From Candidatus Dadabacteria bacterium (lineage in GTDB: Bacteria; Desulfobacterota_D; UBA1144; Nemesobacterales; UBA2774), in the NCBI GenBank assembly GCA_030632765.1, contig DAOVUC010000044.1:1-9623 (forward strand): a stretch of DNA of 9,623 nt, in the 5' to 3' direction. Positions 1 to 6,142 of this stretch are shown piece by piece. Numbering within the stretch: the first letter of the stretch is position 1; every line of letters starts with the position of its first letter. The notes under the pieces were generated by a model. The model ran no database searches and had not been told where the DNA came from. It worked only from the letters and a program-made list of their open reading frames with translations. A program made the position numbers and the translations under genes.

Positions 1-59
1 AGGTTTAAACATAGTAATATTTTAGAAAATTTAGATATAGAGTGCATAGGTGCTATATC

Positions 60-88
60 TTGCTCTCATTGGGTGGGTTAGTTATCAT
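60..88 (+). promoter_or_regulatory. Probable sigma-70-type promoter of dapL
   Basis: A -35-like TTGCTC (60-65) and a -10-like TATCAT (83-88, five of six consensus bases) are separated by 17 bp, the optimal spacing. This puts the transcript start near 95 and leaves a short leader containing the dapL SD (AAGGAG, 111-116). The -35 box matches only in its TTG half, so the call is by inspection and moderate. The rest of 1-59 shows no recognisable gene. Confidence 0.4.
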
Positions 89-124
89 ACAAACTTCCAA
101 AAGCACAACTAAGGAGATATAACA

Positions 125-1291
125 ATGGATGTTAAATGGGCAAGTCGAATTGCTGAGCTTCCGCCATACTTATTTGCTGAAATAGATGCCAAAAAAAATG
201 AACTAATAGACAAAGGCATTGATGTAATCGATTTAGGAGTTGGTGATCCTGATATCCCTACACCAGATTTCATTATTGACGCTCTAAAAGTTGGGGCAGA
301 GGATCCTGAGAATCATAGATACCCCTCATATCAAGGGATGCGGTCCTATAGAGTTGCTGTTGCGGACTGGTATAAAGAAAGATTTAATGTAGACCTCGAT
401 CCTGATACTGAAGTTGTTGCTCTAATAGGTTCAAAAGAAGGTATTGCACATGCGCCTATGGCATTTATAGATCCGGGAGATGTAGGCTTATATACCGATC
501 CCGGGTATCCGGTATATCCGACCTCTATTAGTTTTGCGGGTGGAACTCCTTACGCTGTACCCCTTTATAAAGATAATGAATTCTTGCCGGATCTAAATGC
601 AATACCGGAAGATATTAAAAAACGTGCCCAGATTTTCTTTTTAAACTATCCCAACAATCCTACTACTGCTGTTGCAGACGAGGGATTTTTTAAAGATGTT
701 GTGGATTTTGGTTCCAAAAACAATATTCTTATCTGTCACGACGCTGCTTATACCGAAATAGCATACGACGGATACAGTCCGCCTAGCTTTCTGCAGGCAG
801 AGGGAGCGAAAGATGTCGGAATTGAATTTCATTCTCTATCCAAAACCTTCAACATGACGGGTTGGAGGATTGCTTTTGCGGTCGGCAATAAAAAAGCAAT
901 TGCCGGTATTGGGAAAATCAAAACCAATATAGATTCAGGTGCGTTTCAGGCTATTCAATATGCGGGGATAATAGCGCTTCAAGATTATAAACGAGGGCTT
1001 CAAGACAGGATTAAAATTTTTCAGGAAAGACGTGATATATTTTGCAAGGGGCTTGATGAAGTAGGTCTAAAATATTATCCGCCTAAAGCGACTTTCTACG
1101 TATGGTTTGATGTGCCTGCCGGGCTTACTTCCAAAGAATTCTCATCAAGACTTCTATCTGAATCGGGAATAGTCGTTACTCCTGGAAATGGTTTTGGAGA
1201 TTATGGGGAAGGGTACGCTAGAGTTTCAACAACTTTTAATACTGAGAGGATAATCCAGGCTGTAGAAAGGTTAAAAGAAACCAAATTCTAA
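125..1291 (+). CDS. dapL: LL-diaminopimelate aminotransferase
   Basis: This PLP-dependent class I/II aminotransferase converts tetrahydrodipicolinate plus glutamate to LL-diaminopimelate in one step. It bypasses the succinylase/acetylase branches to lysine and the peptidoglycan cross-linking residue, and acts in the cytosol. At 388 aa it has the family's full length. Visible landmarks are the N-terminal DLGVGDPDIPTP (36-47), the NYPNNPT substrate/PLP loop (174-180), D206 and Y209 in CHDAAYTE, and the PLP Schiff-base lysine K240 in SLSKTFNMTGWR. The overall pattern (RYPSYQG near 65-71, SKEG near 103-106) fits DapL better than AspC or AlaT. The ATG is set by an AAGGAG SD 8 nt upstream. The glycosyltransferase follows after only 31 bp with no visible terminator, so co-transcription is likely. 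A related aminotransferase specificity is the main alternative. Confidence 0.9.
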   Translation: MDVKWASRIAELPPYLFAEIDAKKNELIDKGIDVIDLGVGDPDIPTPDFIIDALKVGAEDPENHRYPSYQGMRSYRVAVADWYKERFNVDLDPDTEVVALIGSKEGIAHAPMAFIDPGDVGLYTDPGYPVYPTSISFAGGTPYAVPLYKDNEFLPDLNAIPEDIKKRAQIFFLNYPNNPTTAVADEGFFKDVVDFGSKNNILICHDAAYTEIAYDGYSPPSFLQAEGAKDVGIEFHSLSKTFNMTGWRIAFAVGNKKAIAGIGKIKTNIDSGAFQAIQYAGIIALQDYKRGLQDRIKIFQERRDIFCKGLDEVGLKYYPPKATFYVWFDVPAGLTSKEFSSRLLSESGIVVTPGNGFGDYGEGYARVSTTFNTERIIQAVERLKETKF

Positions 1292-1322
1292 TCTTTTCTA
1301 AGTAACAGCAGGGCTGAGATAA

Positions 1323-2864
1323 TTGGAATACTTTATTTTAATAGCAAAAATTATTACGACCTTTGTTTATGGTGTATCGCTCACACTTCTTTGTACTTTC
1401 GGTGTCCATAGGTATTACCTGTCATATCTATATAGTAGGAATAAGAACAAAGTTCCTACTCCAAAAGGCAAGTTCAAAAAACTTCCAATGGTAACTGTGC
1501 AACTGCCGGTTTATAACGAGATGTATGTTGTAGAGAGACTGATCTCTTCTGTGTGCGATATAGACTATCCGAAAGAGCGGCTGGAAATTCAGGTTTTAGA
1601 TGATTCAACCGATAACACAACAGAAATTGCCCGCCGATGCGTTAGTTACTACAGGGAAATGGGTTTTAATATAAGCTGCTTGCATAGAGAGAATAGAGAG
1701 GGTTATAAAGCAGGGGCTTTAAGGGAAGGACTTAAGTCTTCAAAAGGAGAATTTATAGCCATTTTTGATGCCGACTTTATGCCTCCCAAGGATTTTCTTA
1801 AGATAACGGTGGACTTCTTTTTCGATTCCCAAATAGGGATAGTCCAAGTAAGATGGGGACATGTGAATCAAGATTACTCAACGCTCACTAAAGCCCAGTC
1901 AATTTTGTTAGACGGCCATTTTGTGATTGAGCAGACGGCGCGTTTTAATAACGGTATGTTCTTTAATTTTAATGGAACTGCGGGAGTGATCAGAAAAGAA
2001 TGCATAGAATCCTCTGGCGGATGGCAGCATGATACGCTTACAGAAGACCTTGATCTTAGCTACAGAGCTCAGCTTGCTGGCTGGAAACTTGTATATTTAA
2101 AAGATACTACGGCTGATGCGGAGCTCCCTGTAGATATGAATGCGTTTAAATCCCAGCAGCACCGCTGGGCTAAGGGGGGAGTGCAAACCGCGTTTAAAAT
2201 TCTCCCTCAAATTTATAGGAGAAAAGACCTGCCTTTTAAAGTTAAATCTGAGGCATTCTTTCATCTTTTTGGCAATATTTCTTATTTACTTCTTCTGGTT
2301 CTTCTATTATTGATGTTCCCAATGGGATTTTTTTGGCAATCTGTAGCCTGGCACAAATTAGTCCTGTTCAATCTGTTTGCAATATCGGCGGGTACTCTGA
2401 GCTTTGCGTTCTTTTACACTTTAACTGTAAAAGAAACCCATGGTAAGAATTGGCTGGGACATCTTAAATACGTGCCGGTTGCAATTTCTGTCGGCGCTGG
2501 AATTGCAATAAACAATAGCAAAGCAGTACTTGAAGCCTTCTTGGGTAAAAAGTCTGAGTTTAGGCGTACTCCAAAGTTTGCTGTAACATCCAAAAGTGAT
2601 AATTGGCAATCACGAAACTATGTGTCATCAAAAGAAATCACGGCTCTAATCGAAATTACTCTTGGTGTTCTCTTTCTTATACAAACTCTTTATGCAGTTT
2701 TTATGGGATACTATGGATGGATACCGTTTCTTCTTCTTATTCAGTTTGGTTTTTTGTATACGGGGTTTCTCTCAATTTTTCACAGTAACGGAAAAAAGAG
2801 TTCAGAGGCTACCATTGGCCCCCTAATACCTAAAGCTGCCCTTCAAAGAGATAAGGATTATTAA
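1323..2864 (+). CDS. Processive family 2 glycosyltransferase (cellulose/mannan synthase-like)
   Basis: This is an inner-membrane GT2 enzyme likely to polymerise a beta-linked polysaccharide from a nucleotide sugar and export it through its own membrane channel. The 513-aa order is: one N-terminal TM helix (about 6-28); a cytosolic catalytic domain with D93-D94 (DDSTD), the DAD metal site (149-151), the TED catalytic-base motif (240-242) and QQHRW (278-282, the Q-x-x-R-W acceptor motif); then about five TM helices (318-340, 346-367, 380-398, 441-463, 466-486). No PilZ domain is present, so direct c-di-GMP control is not evident. It resembles the CslA/glucomannan-synthase branch more than BcsA. 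The start is TTG: an in-frame TAA lies immediately before it (1320-1322) and the next in-frame ATG (residue 56) would remove the first helix. AGGG at 1310-1313 can serve as SD. The product polymer cannot be read from sequence. Confidence 0.85.
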   Translation: MEYFILIAKIITTFVYGVSLTLLCTFGVHRYYLSYLYSRNKNKVPTPKGKFKKLPMVTVQLPVYNEMYVVERLISSVCDIDYPKERLEIQVLDDSTDNTTEIARRCVSYYREMGFNISCLHRENREGYKAGALREGLKSSKGEFIAIFDADFMPPKDFLKITVDFFFDSQIGIVQVRWGHVNQDYSTLTKAQSILLDGHFVIEQTARFNNGMFFNFNGTAGVIRKECIESSGGWQHDTLTEDLDLSYRAQLAGWKLVYLKDTTADAELPVDMNAFKSQQHRWAKGGVQTAFKILPQIYRRKDLPFKVKSEAFFHLFGNISYLLLLVLLLLMFPMGFFWQSVAWHKLVLFNLFAISAGTLSFAFFYTLTVKETHGKNWLGHLKYVPVAISVGAGIAINNSKAVLEAFLGKKSEFRRTPKFAVTSKSDNWQSRNYVSSKEITALIEITLGVLFLIQTLYAVFMGYYGWIPFLLLIQFGFLYTGFLSIFHSNGKKSSEATIGPLIPKAALQRDKDY

Positions 2865-2870
2865 GATTAA

Positions 2871-2879
2871 TGTTATACT
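2871..2879 (+). promoter_or_regulatory. Extended -10 promoter element upstream of the methyltransferase
   Basis: TGTTATACT contains a perfect extended -10 (TG, one base, TATACT at 2874-2879) 7 bp after the glycosyltransferase stop. No convincing -35 lies 16-18 bp upstream, which extended -10 promoters can tolerate. It overlaps the first arm of the left palindromic repeat, so that hairpin would lie at the very 5' end of the transcript. Confidence 0.35.
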
Positions 2880-2948
2880 GCCCCTATGGAAAGTAACCGC
2901 TTAAAAGGTGCCGACAATATAAGATACGCATTAAAGGGGAGCAGTACA
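2876..2948. repeat. Left imperfect palindrome flanking the methyltransferase
   Basis: TACTGCCCCT (2876-2885) pairs with AGGGGAGCAGTA (2935-2946), with a 2-nt bulge and a loop of about 49 nt. The right arm, TAAAGGGGAGCAGTACA (2932-2948), reappears inverted at 3579-3594 at the other end of the methyltransferase, differing by a single G in the G-run. The arm also contains GGGGAG, an SD-like stretch. Arm sequences were compared base by base by eye; no significance test was run. Confidence 0.5.
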
Positions 2949-2971
2949 TCAGTACAAAGCAATCGATAAAT

Positions 2972-3595
2972 GATCACTGGAACAAAGTTTATACCTCAAA
3001 AGAGATAGATAAGCTGGGTTGGTATGAAGAAATCTCGGAACCTTCAATTAAGTTAATATCCGAATGCCATATTGATAAACATGATCTTATATTGGATGTG
3101 GGCGTGGGTGCATCAACCCTTATCGATTCTCTAATTGAGCTGGGGTATAAAAATATTATCGCTGTCGATATCAGTGAAATCGCGATAAAAAAGCTCAGAG
3201 AACGGCTGGGCGAGGACAAAAGCCGCCTAGTAAAATGGATTGAAGATGATATCACGCAGCCAAAGCATATTCAGAATTTAAGCAATATTGCACTTTGGCA
3301 CGACAGAGCTTTATTTCATTTTCTCCTCGAGGAAAAACAACGACAGATGTATTTAACAACACTTAAGAAGGTTGTTAAAAAGGGCGGTTATGTAATCATT
3401 GCAAGCTTCTCATTAACAGGTGCAAAGATGTGCAGTGGTTTGGATGTAATGAATTACGATCAAACTATATTGTCAAATTTCTTGGGAGATGATTTTGAAC
3501 TAATAGAGTATTTTGATTATATATATCACATGCCTTCTGGTGAGGAAAGACCATACATTTATACTTTGTTCAAAACAATGTACTGCTCCCTTTAG
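2972..3595 (+). CDS. Class I SAM-dependent methyltransferase with unresolved start (possible pseudogene)
   Basis: This is a small cytosolic methyltransferase of unknown substrate. The conserved frame codes for about 207 residues, matching the usual length of about 200 aa. It opens with HWNKVY and LGWYEE, followed by SAM motif I (LDVGVGAST), the post-I acidic AVDIS, the WHDRALFHFL segment typical of this subfamily, a KKGGYVIIASF strand and CSGLDVMNYD near the C-terminus. There is no ATG, GTG or TTG in this frame between the stop at 2894-2896 and a TTG at 3092. Starting at 3092 would delete about 40 conserved residues and cut into motif I. An ATG at 2970 is out of frame. The candidates are a non-canonical start (ATC at 2948, 6 nt after GGGGAG), a frameshift or sequencing error just upstream, or recent loss of the start. 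No internal stop or frameshift is seen. Coordinates mark the conserved frame, not a proven start. Confidence 0.7.
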   Translation, partial: DHWNKVYTSKEIDKLGWYEEISEPSIKLISECHIDKHDLILDVGVGASTLIDSLIELGYKNIIAVDISEIAIKKLRERLGEDKSRLVKWIEDDITQPKHIQNLSNIALWHDRALFHFLLEEKQRQMYLTTLKKVVKKGGYVIIASFSLTGAKMCSGLDVMNYDQTILSNFLGDDFELIEYFDYIYHMPSGEERPYIYTLFKTMYCSL

Positions 3596-3681
3596 TAAAG
3601 CTCGGATTAATTCGGAATGCGGGACACGTGTGTCCATTTTGTATAGGTTCACTAAATATGAGACAAAGGGAGTATTGCCCT
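3579..3681. repeat. Right imperfect palindrome flanking the methyltransferase
   Basis: TGTACTGCTCCCTTTA (3579-3594) is the inverse of the left repeat's inner arm and encodes the last residues of the methyltransferase (YCSL-stop). About 70 bp later, CAAAGGGAGTATTGCCC (3664-3680) gives the opposing arm, with TCCCTTT/AAAGGGA pairing exactly. TATTGCCCTA there also resembles TACTGCCCCTA at the left border. Both borders therefore carry the same kind of palindrome with conserved arms and unrelated centres. Confidence 0.45.
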
Positions 3682-3979
3682 AGCTGAAATAATCAAGCTG
3701 CATTTTTATGTGAAGTACTATTCCTGAAATAACCCTCTTCCGCCTTACCCCTTTAAGAGCACGGAGTTGATAGGGTATGATTAACATATTATTCCCACAT
3801 TATTAATCCTATGTTAGATTTAAAATAAGAGGATGTTAATACGTATTTTTACTACGAAATACATTCAACCACTTTTTATAGTTATTGATAGCGTTTTTAT
3901 TGCCTTTGGGTGGACAAGTAAGCCAGATTATATAGGGTCTACTTCCCCATACTAACAAGGAGCCTTTATTTCTTCAAAA
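3596..3979. other. 384-bp intergenic region with no convincing gene
   Basis: This gap holds the rest of the right palindrome, a weak hairpin (3621-3642) and an AT-rich leader before the hydrolase gene. An in-frame 40-codon ORF (3833-3955) ends just before the hydrolase SD at 3957-3962. It encodes a short hydrophobic peptide, but its only SD-like bases (GAGG) abut the ATG with no spacer, so it is not called as a gene. TATATA at 3929-3934 could be a -10 box, but no -35 fits. No tRNA, transposase remnant or terminal repeat is visible. Confidence 0.5.
3621..3642 (+). terminator. Weak candidate terminator after the methyltransferase
   Basis: GGACA (3622-3626) and TGTCC (3631-3635) can form a 5-bp stem with a CGTG loop, followed by ATTTTGT. 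The stem is short and the T-run has only four bases, so efficiency is doubtful. It sits inside the right palindrome, which could contribute to termination as a larger structure. Confidence 0.25.
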
Positions 3980-4738
3980 ATGAGAGTATGCACACTAGCT
4001 AGCGGGAGTTCAGGGAACTCTCTTTATATAGAGACTGAAAATACGAGGATTTTGGTTGATGCCGGTATAAGCAGGAAACAGATTACACTCAGGCTTGAGA
4101 AAATCGGCGTCGGGTTATCCGAAATTGATGCCGTTATTGTTACCCATGAGCACTCAGATCACACCCACGCTATTCAAAGATTAGACATTCCGACATATGT
4201 TACCTCTGCTACAGTGCATCTTTGGAAAGATAAAGTTACGCATCTTGAAGAATTTGAGAGTGATGCGCAGTTCACAATAAAAGATTTATTGGTAACGCCG
4301 TTTTCAGTCCCTCATGACGCCCTTGATCCGGTGGGATTTTCAATTGAGTCCTCATGTAATCGGAAAGTAGGTATAGTTACCGATATAGGATCTGTAACCG
4401 CTTTGGTAATGGAGAGGCTTAAGCACTCCAATATTCTTTTAATAGAGTTTAATCATGATAATGAAATACTCCTTTATAGTCATTACCCTTGGGACTTGAA
4501 GCAGAGAATAAAAGGACGTCTCGGACATTTATCTAATAATCAGGCATCTGAGCTTCTACAGACCCTATTTCACGGAGGGTTAAATCATGTGATACTGGGG
4601 CATTTGAGCCAGGTAAATAATCGCCCGGAGGTTGCACTGGAGTGTGCTTCAAAAGTGGTCAAAAAAAATGGTGCCGAGTCTGAGGTGAATATTTCAGTTG
4701 CACCTAGGAAAACAATAGGGGAGGTACTAAGAATTTGA
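3980..4738 (+). CDS. MBL-fold metallo-hydrolase, YycJ/WalJ type
   Basis: This is a cytosolic metallo-beta-lactamase-fold hydrolase of the YycJ/WalJ group, related to RNase Z/J-like phosphodiesterases and thought to act on nucleic acids. Its exact substrate is not established here. The 252 aa open with the diagnostic LASGSSGNS (6-14). Other visible motifs are the metal site THEHSDH (55-61; H56, H58, D60, H61), PHD (111-113), TD (134-135), EFNHD (156-160, where relatives often have ESNHD), and the C-terminal GHLS (182-185) and GHLSQ (207-211) histidines. The family usually begins M-[RK]-[VI]-C, supporting the ATG at 3980. However, the only SD (AAGGAG, 3957-3962) lies 17 nt upstream, too far, and is 5 nt from an in-frame ATT (3968). 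The stop codon overlaps the purB start, pointing to a coupled operon. Confidence 0.85.
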   Translation: MRVCTLASGSSGNSLYIETENTRILVDAGISRKQITLRLEKIGVGLSEIDAVIVTHEHSDHTHAIQRLDIPTYVTSATVHLWKDKVTHLEEFESDAQFTIKDLLVTPFSVPHDALDPVGFSIESSCNRKVGIVTDIGSVTALVMERLKHSNILLIEFNHDNEILLYSHYPWDLKQRIKGRLGHLSNNQASELLQTLFHGGLNHVILGHLSQVNNRPEVALECASKVVKKNGAESEVNISVAPRKTIGEVLRI

Positions 4739-6027
4739 TTACAAGATATTCAAGACCTGAAATGTCATCAATATGGTCCGATGAATCTAAATATAAAAAC
4801 TGGCTACGTGTGGAAATTGCGGTATGCGAAGCATGGGCAGAATATGGACGAATACCCAAAGAAGCTATAAAGGTGATTAAAGAGCGCGCCGCCTTTGATG
4901 TGGATCGGATTAATGAGCTTGAGAAAGAGGTAAAGCATGACGTCATCGCATTCCTAACTTCCGTTTCCGAGAACGTAGGAGAGAACTCCAGGTTTATTCA
5001 CCTCGGACTGACTTCTTCTGATGTCTTGGATACAGCGTTTGCCCTCCAGTTAAAAGAATCTTCCGAAATAATGATAAAGGATTTGGTTTTAGTATTGGAG
5101 GTCTTAAAACGCCAAGCTTTTGAGCATAAAGATACGGTAATGATCGGTAGAACGCATGGAATACATGCGGAGCCCAAGACCTTAGGGCTTGTTTTTGCTC
5201 TATGGTATGACGAGATGAAAAGGAATCTAGAGCGTATGGAGAGGGCAAGAGAGATTATAAGTGTAGGGAAAATTTCAGGAGCAGTTGGTACATTCGCCAA
5301 TGTTCCCCCTCATGTTGAAGAATTTGCGTGTGAGAGATTGGGTCTTAAAGCCGCTGCTATATCCACTCAAGTAGTGCAACGGGATATTCATGCGGATTTT
5401 TTCCTCACGCTTTCTATAATCGCGTCTACAATTGAAAAAATTGCAGTAGAGATAAGGCATTTCCAAAGAACAGAGGTGCTTGAACTCGAAGAGCCCTTTA
5501 GCGAAGGCCAGAAAGGTTCCTCTGCTATGCCTCACAAAAGAAACCCGATACTTTCTGAAAACCTATGTGGTCTTTCAAGGCTTGTTCGCTCTTATGCTAT
5601 TTCAGCTCTTGAGAACATTCCCCTTTGGCATGAGCGTGATATAAGCCACTCCTCTGTAGAGAGGGTGATAGGTCCAGACGGTACAATACTCGTTGATTTT
5701 ATGCTAGATAGGCTTCATTACCTTCTTGACGGGCTGCAAGTTTATCCACAGAACATGGAAAAGAACATTTGGCTCACACGTGGGCTCATCTTTTCACAGA
5801 AGGTTTTATTAAAGCTGATTGATAAGGGGCTCTCACGAGAGGACGCATATAAAATAGTGCAGAATAATGCAATGGAAACATGGAAAGGTACCTCTGATTT
5901 CAAGGAACTTCTACTCAAAGATAAGGATATAAAAGACTCTCTATCACCCGAGGAAGTAGAAGAATGTTTTGATGTTAAAGCTGATCTAAAGAACATCGAC
6001 AGCATATATGAGCGGGTATTTAATTAG
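4735..6027 (+). CDS. purB: Adenylosuccinate lyase
   Basis: This fumarase/aspartase-superfamily homotetramer of the cytosol catalyses two beta-eliminations that release fumarate: SAICAR to AICAR in de novo IMP synthesis, and adenylosuccinate to AMP. The 430 aa are full length. The N-terminal ITRYSRPEM matches the family start. Other landmarks are H68 (KHDV), TSSD (93-96), the catalytic histidine H141 in GRTHG, QRD (215-217), and the superfamily signature GSSAMPHKRNP (261-271) holding the mobile-loop catalytic serine (S262/S263) and K268. WHERDISHSS (298-307) is also typical. The start is TTG, overlapping the preceding gene's TGA as TTGA, with a strong SD GGGGAGG (4718-4724) 10 nt upstream. That arrangement indicates translational coupling to the hydrolase. 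No convincing terminator follows. The purB call has no serious alternative. Confidence 0.95.
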   Translation: MITRYSRPEMSSIWSDESKYKNWLRVEIAVCEAWAEYGRIPKEAIKVIKERAAFDVDRINELEKEVKHDVIAFLTSVSENVGENSRFIHLGLTSSDVLDTAFALQLKESSEIMIKDLVLVLEVLKRQAFEHKDTVMIGRTHGIHAEPKTLGLVFALWYDEMKRNLERMERAREIISVGKISGAVGTFANVPPHVEEFACERLGLKAAAISTQVVQRDIHADFFLTLSIIASTIEKIAVEIRHFQRTEVLELEEPFSEGQKGSSAMPHKRNPILSENLCGLSRLVRSYAISALENIPLWHERDISHSSVERVIGPDGTILVDFMLDRLHYLLDGLQVYPQNMEKNIWLTRGLIFSQKVLLKLIDKGLSREDAYKIVQNNAMETWKGTSDFKELLLKDKDIKDSLSPEEVEECFDVKADLKNIDSIYERVFN

Positions 6028-6083
6028 CTTAAATTAAAGAAAACTTGTTTAATTCCGAGCAGTTGTCCCGACCCTATTTTTTG

Positions 6084-6111
6084 TTGCTTTCTAAACATTC
6101 AGTGGTATAGT
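6084..6111 (+). promoter_or_regulatory. Probable promoter of the Dsb-like gene
   Basis: TTGCTT (6084-6089) and TATAGT (6106-6111) are 16 bp apart, and the -10 is extended by TGG (6103-6105). The predicted start, near 6118, leaves a leader of about 25 nt containing AGGAGG (6129-6134), the SD of the next gene. It lies in the 115-bp gap after purB. Confidence 0.55.
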
Positions 6112-6142
6112 TCTAGCTAATCAAAAACAGGAGGCAAGTAAA

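Noticed and set aside
33..60. 8-bp inverted repeat AGATATAG/CTATATCT
   Set aside because: AT-only short stem with a 12-nt loop and no T-run; neither a terminator nor a clear operator.
1..81. Open + strand frame from the left edge to a TAG at 79-81 (26 codons)
   Set aside because: Too short to judge, not similar to any dap gene C-terminus I know, and it runs into the dapL promoter; not called as a gene.
2876..3681. Integron gene cassette with attC sites
   Set aside because: The borders are palindromic but lack the RYYYAAC/GTTRRRY core sites, and no integrase is present.
3782..3816. TAACATA/TATGTTA inverted repeat
   Set aside because: Seven AT-rich base pairs with a 21-nt loop is expected by chance in this composition.
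4994..6005. Several minus-strand ORFs of 84-100 codons inside purB
   Set aside because: They are antisense shadows of a strongly conserved enzyme, with no SD and no protein-like composition.
6032..6054. AATTAAA/TTTAATT hairpin after purB as a terminator
   Set aside because: The stem is purely A-T and is followed by CCGAGC rather than a T-run.
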